Below are positions 32,684 through 42,163 of a DNA stretch of 64,000 bases, one piece after another (position 1 is the first letter of the stretch; every line of letters begins with the position of its first letter). A program made the position numbers and the translations under genes. Under the pieces are notes generated by a model, which did not search any database, was not told the DNA's origin, and was given only the letters and a program-made list of their open reading frames with translations. The stretch comes from a bacterium (lineage in GTDB: Bacteria > Ratteibacteria > UBA8468 > B48-G9 > DSTR01), in contig JAKPFT010000052.1 in NCBI GenBank assembly GCA_029551285.1, forward strand, positions 1 to 64,000, written 5' to 3'.

Positions 32684-34002
32684 AACGTTTTCTTTTTCTG
32701 TGTTTTCTGCTAACTGGCCTGGCTTTTAGCCAGGAAAAAAGTCCGCGGCTTACCCTTTTAGAGTGTTTGCGCCTGGCGGAAGAGAATAACCTTCAGTTGA
32801 GGCAGGCCAGTTTGGCCGTCAGAGCCGCCACCTGTACCCGGGAAGAAGCCTTCACCAAGTTTTTGCCCCAGCTTTCTTCCAGTGCCACTTACACCTATCT
32901 GGGCCGCCCCCCGGAAATTTCCTTGCCCGGTTTGCCCGGTTCTTTCCAGTTGACCAAGGCTGGCCTTTCCTCTCTTTCGCTGACGCTGGCTCAACCTGTG
33001 TTCACCGGCGGCCTTTTAAGTGCGTCCTACCAGCAGGCGGTGGAAAATGTGAAAGCCACCAGCTACCAGTATCAAAGCGTCAAACAGAACGTTTTTCTGG
33101 AAGTGGAAAAGGCTTACTGGGGAATTTTGAAGGCGCAGCGAGCCGTAGAAGTCACCCGGGAATTAAGAAAGCAGGCGGAAGAACACCGGCGGGTGGCCAG
33201 CTCCCTCTTTGAGCAGGGACTGGCGACCAAACTTGACCTTTTGAAAACAGATGTCTTTCTGGCGGAAGTGGCCAGGGCCATCGTGGAAGCCGACAACGCC
33301 GTCCGGCTGGCCAGGGCTTCCCTGGGGTATCTTCTGCATCAAGAACTGGCGCCTCAGTTAGAGTTTGAGGATATCCTGGAACAGGAGGGTACCGGTTTGT
33401 CCCTGGAAGCCTGGCAGCAGCTGGCCAGGGAAAACCGGCCAGAACTGGCCAGTGTAAGGGCGGCCAGGCGCGTGGCGGAACAGGCCGTGACTGTTGCCCG
33501 CAGCGGTTATTTCCCGCAGGTCGCCCTGGCCTGGAGTTTCACTGAAGAAAAGGGGACCCAGTCGGCTCCTTCCCACTGGCGGGGCAGCTGGAACCTGGTC
33601 GCCGCGGTGAACCTGAACATCTGGGACTGGCAGGCCACCCGTAACCGGGTAGAACGCGCCAGAACCCAGTTAGTTCAGGCAGAAACAGCCTGTCAGCAGC
33701 TTCTGTCCACGATTGAACTGGAAGTCAAAACAGCCTACCTCAACTGTCAGTCAGCCAGGGAACGCATCCGGGTCAGCCGGGCGGCACTGACTGAGGCTGA
33801 AGAGAATCTCCGGCTGACCAATCTGGCTTACCGGGAAGGCATAGCTACCACCACTGAGGTTCTGGATGCCCAGGTAGCCCTGTCTCAGGCCCGTCACAGT
33901 TACTGTCAGGCCTGGTATGATTACCAGGTGGCCTCGGCCCAGTTGCGTTACTCTGCCGGCGGCTCACCTGACTTAAAACCTTCCCCACACCGGCAGGAGT
34001 AA
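32680..34002 (+). CDS. TolC-family outer-membrane efflux protein
   Basis: 440 residues from the ATG that overlaps the TetR stop. A signal peptide is evident (KRFLFLCFLLTGLAFSQ). Two outer-membrane efflux repeats follow, each with long alpha-helical hairpins; LTLLECLRLAEENNLQLRQA marks the first and ENLRLTNLAYREGIATTTEVLDAQ, by position near 385-408, the second. The protein forms the trimeric outer-membrane exit duct for the following membrane-fusion protein and RND pump. Confidence 0.93.
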   Translation: MKRFLFLCFLLTGLAFSQEKSPRLTLLECLRLAEENNLQLRQASLAVRAATCTREEAFTKFLPQLSSSATYTYLGRPPEISLPGLPGSFQLTKAGLSSLSLTLAQPVFTGGLLSASYQQAVENVKATSYQYQSVKQNVFLEVEKAYWGILKAQRAVEVTRELRKQAEEHRRVASSLFEQGLATKLDLLKTDVFLAEVARAIVEADNAVRLARASLGYLLHQELAPQLEFEDILEQEGTGLSLEAWQQLARENRPELASVRAARRVAEQAVTVARSGYFPQVALAWSFTEEKGTQSAPSHWRGSWNLVAAVNLNIWDWQATRNRVERARTQLVQAETACQQLLSTIELEVKTAYLNCQSARERIRVSRAALTEAEENLRLTNLAYREGIATTTEVLDAQVALSQARHSYCQAWYDYQVASAQLRYSAGGSPDLKPSPHRQE

Positions 34003-34005
34003 ACC

Positions 34006-35160
34006 ATGAGAAAACTTTTATTCGGTTTCCTGGTTGTTCTTTTTCTGTTAACGGTGGCCATAAGGGTTTATCAAAAACTCCACAGCCAGCCGCCAGCCAG
34101 TCTCGCCCAGATGCAGGCAAGTCAGGGTGTCCCGGTAGAAACAACCATTGTTCGGAGGGAAACGCTTGCTTCAAAAATTACCGTCAATGGAGAGGTACGC
34201 AGTGATGAAGAAGCTTCTCTCTCCAGTAAAATTGGCGGCCGGTTGATTACTCTCACCAAGCAGATTGGCGACAGCGTGCTCCAGGGAGAACTGCTGGCGA
34301 AGGTAGATACCTCCCAGCTGGAGGTGCAACGGGCTCAGGCTCTCAACCAGGTCGCCATGGCCGAAAGGAACCTTTCCCAGGCCCGGCTGCGACTGGAGAA
34401 TGCCCGCCGGGAATGGGAACGCCGGCAGAGACTGTTTGAAGAAGGGGTGGTGGCCAGAGCCCAGTTGGAGCGGTATGAGCTGGAGTATCAGACAGCCAGA
34501 GAACAGGAAGGTGTCTGTCAGGCGGCCCTTGAGGCGGCCAGAGACGGTTTACGATTAATAGAAACAACCATCCGGGACGCCAGTCTTCAGGCTCCTTTTG
34601 CCGGCGTGATTGGCGAACGCCGCGCGGAAGTTGGCGAGGTCGTGGCTGCGGGCCAGCCCATCTACACCCTGTACAACATCGGAAGCTTAATCATCCGGGT
34701 TCAGGTGCCGGAAAAAGATGTCTTGCTTTTGCGGCCAGGACAGGAGGCCGAATTTTTCAGTCCTAACCTGCCGGAACCGGTGACCAGGGCCCGGGTCAGC
34801 CGCATTGCCGGTGCTCCGGACAGTAAGAGCAAACTTTACGCGGTGGAACTGAAGGTTCTTTCCCGTTCGGCTGTCCTCAAACCAGGCCTTTTTCTCCAGG
34901 GAACCATCACCACCGGAAGAAAAAACGGGGTTCTGACAGTCCCGGTGACAGCCATACTTCAGGCCGGTGACACTTATTCAGTCTATGTCGTAAAAGACGG
35001 GAAAGCCGTCCGGCGGCCGGTGGAAGTGGGAGAAACCAGCGGTGAACAGGTGGAGATTCTCACCGGACTTTCTCCCGGGGAAGAAGTGATCACTTTAGGC
35101 AAAGAAAATGTTTCCTCAGGCACCCGGGTCCTGGTGAAATCCACGGAGAAAAAATCATGA
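34006..35160 (+). CDS. RND efflux periplasmic adaptor (membrane fusion protein)
   Basis: 384 residues linking pump to TolC. An uncleaved N-terminal helix (FGFLVVLFLLTVAI) anchors it; no lipoprotein box is present. It carries the lipoyl/barrel-sandwich motif VNGEVRSDEEASLSSKIGG (about residues 60-78), a coiled-coil hairpin in the middle (LEVQRAQALNQVAMAERNL onward), the return strand ASLQAPFAGVIGERRAEVGEVV, and a C-terminal beta-barrel/membrane-proximal part. It follows tolC by three bases and overlaps the pump gene (ATGA). Confidence 0.93.
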   Translation: MRKLLFGFLVVLFLLTVAIRVYQKLHSQPPASLAQMQASQGVPVETTIVRRETLASKITVNGEVRSDEEASLSSKIGGRLITLTKQIGDSVLQGELLAKVDTSQLEVQRAQALNQVAMAERNLSQARLRLENARREWERRQRLFEEGVVARAQLERYELEYQTAREQEGVCQAALEAARDGLRLIETTIRDASLQAPFAGVIGERRAEVGEVVAAGQPIYTLYNIGSLIIRVQVPEKDVLLLRPGQEAEFFSPNLPEPVTRARVSRIAGAPDSKSKLYAVELKVLSRSAVLKPGLFLQGTITTGRKNGVLTVPVTAILQAGDTYSVYVVKDGKAVRRPVEVGETSGEQVEILTGLSPGEEVITLGKENVSSGTRVLVKSTEKKS

Positions 35161-38100
35161 GTCTCACCCGTCTGGCCATCCAGCGGCCGGTGCTCCTCTG
35201 GGTCTGTTTCCTGGCCCTGGCAGTTATGGGGCTGTTTTCTCTCAACCGGCTGAATATTTCTCTCACCCCCAATGTCAACATCCCGATTATTACCGTTAAG
35301 ACAATCTATCCCGGGGCCGGGCCAGACCAGATAGAAACCCTGGTAACCAAACCGATTGAAGACGCCATCAGCACCACCAACAATCTCAAGGACCTGTCCT
35401 CGGTTTCCATGGAAGGCCTTTCCGTGGTAATTGCTGAATTTGACATGGAAACCTCCTCAGAAGTAGCCGCGGCTGATGTCCGGGAAAAAATTGCGGCCAT
35501 CCGTTCCCGGCTGCCCGATGATGTGGAAGAACCGGAAATCATGAAGCTGGATATCAATGCGCAACCGATTCTTTACATCGGGGTTTTTGGGCCGGACCTG
35601 CGCCAGGTTTACCAGTTAGCCGACCAGAAGATTAAACCGGTACTGCAGGCGGTGCCAGGCGTGGGCAACATTGACCTGGTAGGCGGGCTCAAGCGGGAAA
35701 TTAGAGTGGAAGTTTTTCCTGACCGGCTGGTCCACTACAAAATGGACCTGACAGGAGTTGCCAACCGGCTGGCCAGTGAAAACATTAATCTCCCTTCAGG
35801 CCGGTTTGACCTTTCTGACCTTGAGTTTTCAGGCCGTCTTAATTCTGAATTTTCTTCCGCCGGCGAAATCAGCCAGATAATCATTCCGGATATGGAAAGA
35901 GCCACCGGCAAAGCCCGGCAAATCCATTTAGCCAGCCTGGCCCGGGTGAAAGATACTTACGCTGAGGTGAAAGAGAAAGCCAGGATTAACGGCCAGGAAG
36001 CCGTGGCCTTAATCATCCAGAAGCAGCCGGCCAGCAACACCGTGAAGGTGGCCCGGTCGGTCAGGGAAGAAATCAACCGCCTTCAGAAAAGTCTTCCGGC
36101 CGGGTACGAGATAAGAGTAATCGTTGATACTTCCCCTTTCATCAAAGAGGCTGTGGATGATGTCAAGAGCAACCTGGTCCTGGGCGTGGTTTTGACCGGC
36201 CTGGTACTGTTTCTCTTCCTGCACAGTCTCAGCAGCACCCTGATCGTGTCTCTGACCATACCGCTGGCGCTGGTAGGAACCCTGTTTTTCATGTATCTGG
36301 CCGGTTTTACTCTGAATGTTATCTCCCTCTCCGGCCTGGCGTTGTGCACGGGGATTATCATTGACTGCTCCATTGTGGTACTGGAGAACATCTACCGCCA
36401 CCGGACCGAATTGAAAAAAGACTTAACACTGGCGGCCGAAGAAGCGACCACTGAGGTCACGCCGGCCGTGATGGCTTCCATGCTCACCAACATCGTGGTC
36501 TTTCTGCCGATTGTGTTCACCAGTGGCATCGTGGGCCAGTTTTTCCGGGAGTTCGGACTGGTGCAGGTCTTTGCCACCCTGGTAGCCATGGCTACCGCCT
36601 TCACCCTTCTGCCCATGCTGGCCAGCCGCCTCCTTTCTTCCTCCCGGCAGAATCCCTGGGCCGCAAAGTGGGAGGAGAGTTTCCAGCAACTGCGCCAGGG
36701 GTATCAGAAAATTCTGAGGAAAGCCCTGGCCAGACCAGGATTAACCCTAAGTTTGACGTTTATGCTGCTGGCAGGCAGTTTCCTGTTAGTGCCCCTGATT
36801 GGCACCGAGTTTATCTCTGAACCAGACCAGGGTATTTCTTCCATTGACCTGCGGATGCCTTCAGGAACCAGTTTATGCCGGACCGAAGAAACGGTCCGGG
36901 TGATTGAGGACCGGCTGAAAAAAATTCCGGAACTGGACCAGACCTTCGTGACCATCGGTCGGATTGCTGGAGGGGCGACCTCGGCCGGCTCGGTTGGTTC
37001 TGAGTACGCCAGAATTCTGATGCAGTGGAAAGACAGGCGAAGACGGTCCGCAACCCAGATTCTCTCTGAAGTAAAACCTTTTCTGGCAGAAATCCCCGGC
37101 GCGACCATCTCGGTGGCTGAAGTGAGTTCTGTCGTCGGCCGGGGCGGGAGCGCACCGTTTATGATGTATGTCACGGCAGGTAGCTGGGAAACACTGCTGC
37201 CTGCGGCTGACCGTTTGCTAAAACTGCTGCAGCGCACCCCGGGTGTCTCCGACGCAGACCTTTCCTATCACCCGGGAAAACCGGAGCTCAATTTTGTGGT
37301 CAACCGCGACCGTCTGGCTGAGTTTGACCTTTCTCCGGCAACGGTGGCCTTAAACTGCCGGGCTGCCCTGGAAGGACTGGTAGCCACCAAATTCCGACAG
37401 GCCGGGGAAGAATATGACCTGAGGGTAACCATTCCGGAAACCTGGCGCAGCCGCCGCGATATCCTGCTTAACCTTCCGGTAAAAAACGGTTTGGGAGACC
37501 TTTACCTCCTGGGTCAGGTGGCTACCCTGAAAGAGTCCCGTGGCCCCACGGTGAAGGAAAGGTACAACCGTCAGCCCAGCGTCACTTTAACAGCCCATGT
37601 GAATAAACCTTTAGGCGATGTCGTCGGTGCTTTCCAGGCTGGCGTGAGGAGCCTGGAGTTACCTGGTGACATTAAACTGGCCGGCGGCGCCAATATCCGG
37701 GTCATGGCTGACACCTTCCGGGATTTAGGGGTGGCCATCCTGATGGCTGCCGTGCTGGTCTACCTGGTGATGGCAGCCCAGTTTGAAAGCTGGAAGGAAC
37801 CTTTTGTCATTATGGGAGCGTTACCCTTAGCCGCCATCGGTATTCTGGCCGCTCTTTTCCTGATGGGTAAAACCATCAATGTTTTCAGTCTTTTAGGCGT
37901 GATCATCCTTATCGGGATCGGGGTGAACAACAGCATTCTGATTATTGACTTTTCCAAGAATCTTATCCGGCAGGGCCAGGACCCTATCCCCTCAATTATC
38001 CAGGCTGCCTCCCTGAGGTTACGGCCCTGTCTCATGACCGGCCTGGCGGCGGCGGCCGGCGCTTTGCCCTTAGCCCTGGCCACCGGTAAAGCCGCCAGTC

Positions 38101-38234
38101 TGCGTTCGCCCATTGGCGCGGCAGTGCTGGGCGGGGTAATATCTTCCACCTTTTTAACGCTCCTGGTCATTCCGGTCCTGTATTCGTTAATGGTACGGCG
38201 AAAAACACCCCGGTCAGAACAGAAAAAGACTTAA
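35157..38234 (+). CDS. RND-family (HAE1-like) multidrug efflux transporter
   Basis: 1025 residues with the AcrB-like layout: TM1, a large periplasmic loop, TM2-6, a hydrophilic linker, TM7, a second loop, TM8-12. NPNVNIPIITVKTIYPGAGP-like sequence follows TM1. In TM4 the proton-relay pair is D-C (IIIDCSIVVLEN), whereas AcrB has D407-D408; the first Asp remains. TM10 keeps the lysine (IDFSKNL). Substrates are unknown; HAE1 pumps export hydrophobic drugs, solvents or lipids. It ends the TetR-controlled operon and abuts the convergent anti-sigma gene. Confidence 0.93.
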   Translation: MSLTRLAIQRPVLLWVCFLALAVMGLFSLNRLNISLTPNVNIPIITVKTIYPGAGPDQIETLVTKPIEDAISTTNNLKDLSSVSMEGLSVVIAEFDMETSSEVAAADVREKIAAIRSRLPDDVEEPEIMKLDINAQPILYIGVFGPDLRQVYQLADQKIKPVLQAVPGVGNIDLVGGLKREIRVEVFPDRLVHYKMDLTGVANRLASENINLPSGRFDLSDLEFSGRLNSEFSSAGEISQIIIPDMERATGKARQIHLASLARVKDTYAEVKEKARINGQEAVALIIQKQPASNTVKVARSVREEINRLQKSLPAGYEIRVIVDTSPFIKEAVDDVKSNLVLGVVLTGLVLFLFLHSLSSTLIVSLTIPLALVGTLFFMYLAGFTLNVISLSGLALCTGIIIDCSIVVLENIYRHRTELKKDLTLAAEEATTEVTPAVMASMLTNIVVFLPIVFTSGIVGQFFREFGLVQVFATLVAMATAFTLLPMLASRLLSSSRQNPWAAKWEESFQQLRQGYQKILRKALARPGLTLSLTFMLLAGSFLLVPLIGTEFISEPDQGISSIDLRMPSGTSLCRTEETVRVIEDRLKKIPELDQTFVTIGRIAGGATSAGSVGSEYARILMQWKDRRRRSATQILSEVKPFLAEIPGATISVAEVSSVVGRGGSAPFMMYVTAGSWETLLPAADRLLKLLQRTPGVSDADLSYHPGKPELNFVVNRDRLAEFDLSPATVALNCRAALEGLVATKFRQAGEEYDLRVTIPETWRSRRDILLNLPVKNGLGDLYLLGQVATLKESRGPTVKERYNRQPSVTLTAHVNKPLGDVVGAFQAGVRSLELPGDIKLAGGANIRVMADTFRDLGVAILMAAVLVYLVMAAQFESWKEPFVIMGALPLAAIGILAALFLMGKTINVFSLLGVIILIGIGVNNSILIIDFSKNLIRQGQDPIPSIIQAASLRLRPCLMTGLAAAAGALPLALATGKAASLRSPIGAAVLGGVISSTFLTLLVIPVLYSLMVRRKTPRSEQKKT

Positions 38235-38250
38235 TCAGGGCTGGCCCTCC

Positions 38251-39258
38251 TCATTGGCTGCCTACCCGGCAGAACTCTATCCGGGAGCGCTGGTTAACGA
38301 CGGAAACCTGGTAAGGCGGAAGGTTTTCCCCTGTCTTATCCTGCCTCACCGGAGCCTCATCATAGTTTACCAGCAGGGTATCATCTTTTTCCTCAACGCT
38401 GACCACACGGTACTGTTTGCCACCGCTGGTGCTGGCTACAGCCAGCACCATCTGGCTGGTAAAATCAACGGCTGGCACAGGCAGGGAAAGGTTCTGGCTC
38501 TGGTTCTGGACAGCCCAGATTTTTTCAAGTTCTGCTTTTTCCTTAATCAGCAAGTACGGCGGAGGCCCAGGCTGTTTTTCTTCTCCCTTCACCGGAGGGG
38601 AAAGGCCAGCCGCGTTTCTGGACGCTAACCGGTCTGAATCTGCTGCCGCGGAAAAGGAAATTTCTTTTCTGACTATTTTCTCACGGGCCGCAGAGGAAAC
38701 AGCCTCAGTCAGCCTGGCCGGTTCCTCAGGGAGAATTTTCTCTCCTCGGGAAGAAACCTGGTTCTCACCAGACTCCGTCTGAACGACGGTTGCCGGTTCT
38801 TCTTTCGCAGGCAAAGTTTTTACCTCCTTTCTCACCGGCGTTTTGAGCAAAGGCTTTTCCAGCCTGGCCTTCGGAACAGGCCGGGCCAGTTCGGGCCTTT
38901 CCGGTAGAGCCGGCGCCTTAACCAGGCAGGTGGGCCGGCTCAGCGAAAACCGCCACAGGAAAATCAGCAGGCAGGTCACGCCGGCGGCAGCAGCCACCAC
39001 CAGACCTGGTCTGAAACGCCGGGTGGTTTCTCGCTGAGAAACCACTCTGGCAACAATTTCGCCTTCCAGGCCGGCCGGCGGTACTACCTGGCCGTATTCC
39101 TTCAGCCAGGTCTGGATTTTTTCCCACTGCTGAAGCTTTTCCTGGCAGTGAGAGCAGGTCCTGACATGTTCCCTCAGTTCCTTTCCAGCCTGCGGTTCCA
39201 TCTCCTTCCAGGGACCGACAAGCTGACCGTGGTAGCGACAGAATTTTTCCTCTTTCAC
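38251..39258 (-). CDS. zinc-finger anti-sigma factor with C-terminal PrcB-like domain
   Basis: 335 residues. The N-terminal ZAS motif H31-x3-C35-x2-C38 (REHVRTCSHC) would bind the adjacent ECF sigma factor. One membrane helix (about 85-103) separates it from a low-complexity Pro/Lys/Glu linker (about 110-235). The extracytoplasmic C-terminal domain (LLIKEKAELEKIW, VDFTSQMVLAVA, RIEFCRV) resembles PrcB-type domains found with secreted proteases. The design, cytoplasmic anti-sigma and outside sensor, implies release of sigma by an envelope signal. It follows the sigma gene by six bases. Confidence 0.85.
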   Translation of the reverse strand: MKEEKFCRYHGQLVGPWKEMEPQAGKELREHVRTCSHCQEKLQQWEKIQTWLKEYGQVVPPAGLEGEIVARVVSQRETTRRFRPGLVVAAAAGVTCLLIFLWRFSLSRPTCLVKAPALPERPELARPVPKARLEKPLLKTPVRKEVKTLPAKEEPATVVQTESGENQVSSRGEKILPEEPARLTEAVSSAAREKIVRKEISFSAAADSDRLASRNAAGLSPPVKGEEKQPGPPPYLLIKEKAELEKIWAVQNQSQNLSLPVPAVDFTSQMVLAVASTSGGKQYRVVSVEEKDDTLLVNYDEAPVRQDKTGENLPPYQVSVVNQRSRIEFCRVGSQ

Positions 39259-39264
39259 TCTCTC

Positions 39265-39810
39265 TCACCTTAGGTACGGTTGCAGCAGTTGCCTTAAATG
39301 CTGTCTGGCTCTGGCCAGTCTTGACTTCACCGTGCCAGGCCGGCAGCGTAGAATGGCCGCAATTTCCTCGTAAGAATGTTCCTCAATATCTCTCAGGACG
39401 ACAATAAACTTTTCCCGGGCCGGCAGTTTTTCCAGACAGGAGCGCACCAGGTCTATTCTTTCCTGCCTTTCCAGAAACTCTCTGGCGTCCACCGGGTCAG
39501 ACTGGCTAGTTACCAGAGTCTCTGGCTGGTTCTCTTCCAGAGAAACCCACCGGTTTTTCTTCCTCTGCCGCAGCAGATTGCACCAGGCGTTGAAGGTGAC
39601 CCGATAAAGATAGGTGGATAGCTGCGACCGGCCTTCAAACTGGTCCAGGGACTGATACACCTTCATAAACACCTCCTGAACCACATCCCGGGCATCAACT
39701 TCATTGCCTGAGAGCCGGTAAGCCAGCGCATAAATTCTCTGCCCTTCGCTTCTGACAATAGCCTCAAGACGCTGCTTGCTCTGGCTTTCCGGCATGGAGT
39801 CGGCTACCAT
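39265..39810 (-). CDS. ECF-type RNA polymerase sigma factor
   Basis: 181 residues with sigma region 2 (YALAYRLSGNEVDARDVVQEVFMKVYQSL, by position about 28-56; WCNLLR for -10 recognition) and region 4 (LEKLPAREKFIVVLRDIEEHSYEEIA, then CRPGTVKSRLARARQHLR). No region 1 or 3, so group IV. A second in-frame ATG at 39795 is a possible start. It is paired with the anti-sigma gene downstream. The target promoters are not evident in this window. Confidence 0.95.
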   Translation of the reverse strand: MVADSMPESQSKQRLEAIVRSEGQRIYALAYRLSGNEVDARDVVQEVFMKVYQSLDQFEGRSQLSTYLYRVTFNAWCNLLRQRKKNRWVSLEENQPETLVTSQSDPVDAREFLERQERIDLVRSCLEKLPAREKFIVVLRDIEEHSYEEIAAILRCRPGTVKSRLARARQHLRQLLQPYLR

Positions 39811-39903
39811 TTAGACACCACCACGGTTTCTCCGGTTCCGGCATATGAGCCTTTGCCCTTTTTCATGGTATCATAAAAAAGGAAAAACTACCGCCGGTTG
39901 CCC

Positions 39904-40416
39904 ATGGAAAAAATTCTTACGGAAATTGCCCGGGCCCTAGCCCGTCTGGAAAAACAGGATTGGTCCCTGGTGGGTGAGTTAATCTCCAGTTCCAGCCGCA
40001 TCTTTGTGGCCGGCGCTGGACGCAGCGGTATGATTGGCCGCTGTTTTGCCATCAGATTGCGTCATCTGGGCAAAGAAAGTTATGTCGCCGGCGAGAGTAT
40101 CTGTCCGCCCATCGGCAAGGGTGATACCCTGGTGGTCATTTCCTGTTCCGGGAAAACGCGTTCCACCCTGGGCTTTGCCGAGACCGCCGTTCGGGCTGGC
40201 AGCCGGGTGTTAGCTCTCACCGCCAGCTTAGATTCCCCACTGGCCAGGCTTGCCCAGAAAGCTATCTTCATCCCGGAAGGACCTTCCCGACAGTTTGCCC
40301 ATTCACTTTTTGAACAGGTCGCCTTTCTCTTTCTGGAGGCCTGCATTGAACGTTACCGCCGGGCCCGGCGGATTCCGACCAGCCGGATGTCCAGACGTCA
40401 CACCAATCTTGAGTGA
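39904..40416 (+). CDS. hxlB: 6-phospho-3-hexuloisomerase (SIS domain)
   Basis: Isomerises D-arabino-3-hexulose 6-phosphate and fructose 6-phosphate in the ribulose monophosphate pathway. 170 residues. It shows the PHI pattern throughout: IFVAGAGRSGMIGRCFAIRLRHLG, by position about 35-58; IGKGDTLVVISCSGKT; VLALTASLDSPLA; and the family C-terminus SRRHTNLE. Length also fits PHI rather than other SIS proteins. The partner hexulose-6-phosphate synthase is not in the window; rpe, which handles ribulose 5-phosphate, is at 8.4 kb. It lies three bases upstream of the deacetylase-like gene. Confidence 0.88.
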   Translation: MEKILTEIARALARLEKQDWSLVGELISSSSRIFVAGAGRSGMIGRCFAIRLRHLGKESYVAGESICPPIGKGDTLVVISCSGKTRSTLGFAETAVRAGSRVLALTASLDSPLARLAQKAIFIPEGPSRQFAHSLFEQVAFLFLEACIERYRRARRIPTSRMSRRHTNLE

Positions 40417-40419
40417 GCC

Positions 40420-42105
40420 ATGAAAACATTGGTTGTCTTAAACTCTTCCGAATCTATCTCCTACCGGCGGGCCACCAGAAGTATCCTGAACATCCTGGAG
40501 CATCTTGGCCTGATGTATGAGATCGTTGACCTGGCCTGGAGCCGGCTCTCGGACCAGGAACTGCGTCAGAGCCACCTGTTAATTTTGGGACAGGAAGGGG
40601 TGGTTAGATTTTTGAGTGAGGACGAGTTTTCCTCTATTATCCGGCAGGTCTATCAGGGTCTGGGCCTGGTGGTCCTGGACGGTTTCTTGCCCGGGTATTC
40701 GGCGACAGCCGTCCGGCTGCTGGAAATCGCCGGCTTTGAAACAAACAGGACCGAACTGGTGCACCTGGTCAAACCTGACTGGCTTACGGAGACAAGTACG
40801 GCCGGTGAAGTGGTTCTGAAACAGCCGTTAAGTTGCCACTCCTGGTTATCTCCTCCATCTGGCTGGAGCTGCTTTCTCCGGAACCAGCAGGGCCAGGCCG
40901 TGGGAATAAGAAGAACTTTTGGCCGGGGCCGGGTAGTTCTTCTGGGACTGTCAGCCGGCATCTGGCATGAGGATTGCTTAGGCCACGCGGCTGGACTGGA
41001 CGGCGTTTTCTGGCGGAGCCTGGTCTGGGCCGCGAAAAAACCATTTATCAGCAGAGCCATGCCTCCCCTGGTAACTGCCAGAATTGACGACGCCTCCGGC
41101 TCAGGCAGCCCGGTGGCGAAGCACAAAGAAACAGTCAGCGGATTCAAATATTTAGATATTTTAAACCGGTATGGCTTTGTTCCCAACATTGGCCTTTTCG
41201 TGGACGATGTTGGCCCGGAAGATGTCGGGGCCATCAGGTCAGCCTTCCACGAAAACCGCGCCGAATTTTCCCCGCACGCTTTTCGCGACCCGGGCAACAG
41301 CAACGAGTTTCCCATCTATCTGAAGCACACCGGCGAAGAATTCTCCCTGAAAACGCTCCAGCAACATTTTGAAAAGTTAGACCATCTCTTTTCTTCCTGG
41401 GGCATCAGACCGTCCCGCACACTCAACGCCCATTTCGGGGAAGTCGGCCTGGCCAGTTTGCCCTTCCTCAAACAGCGGGGTCAACACTACCTGATGAATG
41501 TTTGCCGGGTAGGCAAAGCCTTTGCTGACCCGGCCAGCCACTTCTGGGAATTGAAACCCTACCAAAAGTTGAACTACGCGCTTGACTTTATTCCTGAGGA
41601 TAAAGACTTTTTCCAGGCGCTGGCTCTGCCCGGGCTGGATTTCAGTGCCAGCAAACCAGATTTTGACTTTCTCTGCGGTTGCACCCCCTTCTGGAAAGAA
41701 CACCCCCAGACGGACATGGTCACCGCAGCGGCACGGGGCAGCCTCCAGATCAGGCAGGGACTGGAAAACCTGTTTTTTGGTTGTCTCATGACCCATGAGC
41801 AACGGATCGGTGTCCTGACTCTTCAGGAATGGGAAACTATCGTGAAAACTATCGTGGCTGATTTGAAAGCGGTGCCCCACATCTTCAAAGGTTATGATGC
41901 CATCTGCGCCTATGCGGAAAGTCGCAGCCGCACCTTCCTGGTCAACGCCGAGCACCATCAGCCGGAGTTGCGGCTCTGGTTAAAAGGGGAGTCCACCGTC
42001 ACCCAGCTGGTCCATCTTTTCCAGGAAGAAGGCTCGGCCATCCGGCAGCAGTATTTGGAAATTCCACCATTCTCCGGGTCCATCGTCCTTAATTTTCGGA
42101 TTTAG
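40420..42105 (+). CDS. two-domain protein: amidotransferase-like N-terminus, polysaccharide-deacetylase-like C-terminus
   Basis: 561 residues, not assigned to a named family. Residues 1-207 look like a Rossmann/GATase-like domain (KTLVVLNSSES, LLILGQEG, VVLDGFLPG, RVVLLGLSAG). From about 215 a second domain opens with PPLVTARIDDASGSG, the place of the Asp pair that starts NodB-type deacetylases. Histidines in FSPHAFRD and LNAHFGE and the ALDFIPEDKD strand suggest a metal-dependent barrel. No signal peptide. It is coupled to hxlB, so a sugar or sugar-conjugate substrate is plausible, but neither activity is shown. Confidence 0.6.
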   Translation: MKTLVVLNSSESISYRRATRSILNILEHLGLMYEIVDLAWSRLSDQELRQSHLLILGQEGVVRFLSEDEFSSIIRQVYQGLGLVVLDGFLPGYSATAVRLLEIAGFETNRTELVHLVKPDWLTETSTAGEVVLKQPLSCHSWLSPPSGWSCFLRNQQGQAVGIRRTFGRGRVVLLGLSAGIWHEDCLGHAAGLDGVFWRSLVWAAKKPFISRAMPPLVTARIDDASGSGSPVAKHKETVSGFKYLDILNRYGFVPNIGLFVDDVGPEDVGAIRSAFHENRAEFSPHAFRDPGNSNEFPIYLKHTGEEFSLKTLQQHFEKLDHLFSSWGIRPSRTLNAHFGEVGLASLPFLKQRGQHYLMNVCRVGKAFADPASHFWELKPYQKLNYALDFIPEDKDFFQALALPGLDFSASKPDFDFLCGCTPFWKEHPQTDMVTAAARGSLQIRQGLENLFFGCLMTHEQRIGVLTLQEWETIVKTIVADLKAVPHIFKGYDAICAYAESRSRTFLVNAEHHQPELRLWLKGESTVTQLVHLFQEEGSAIRQQYLEIPPFSGSIVLNFRI

Positions 42106-42163
42106 ATGGCTGGCTGAGTTTTTCTTCACCGGGATGAATCTGCCGGACCATCTCCACCGCCGT

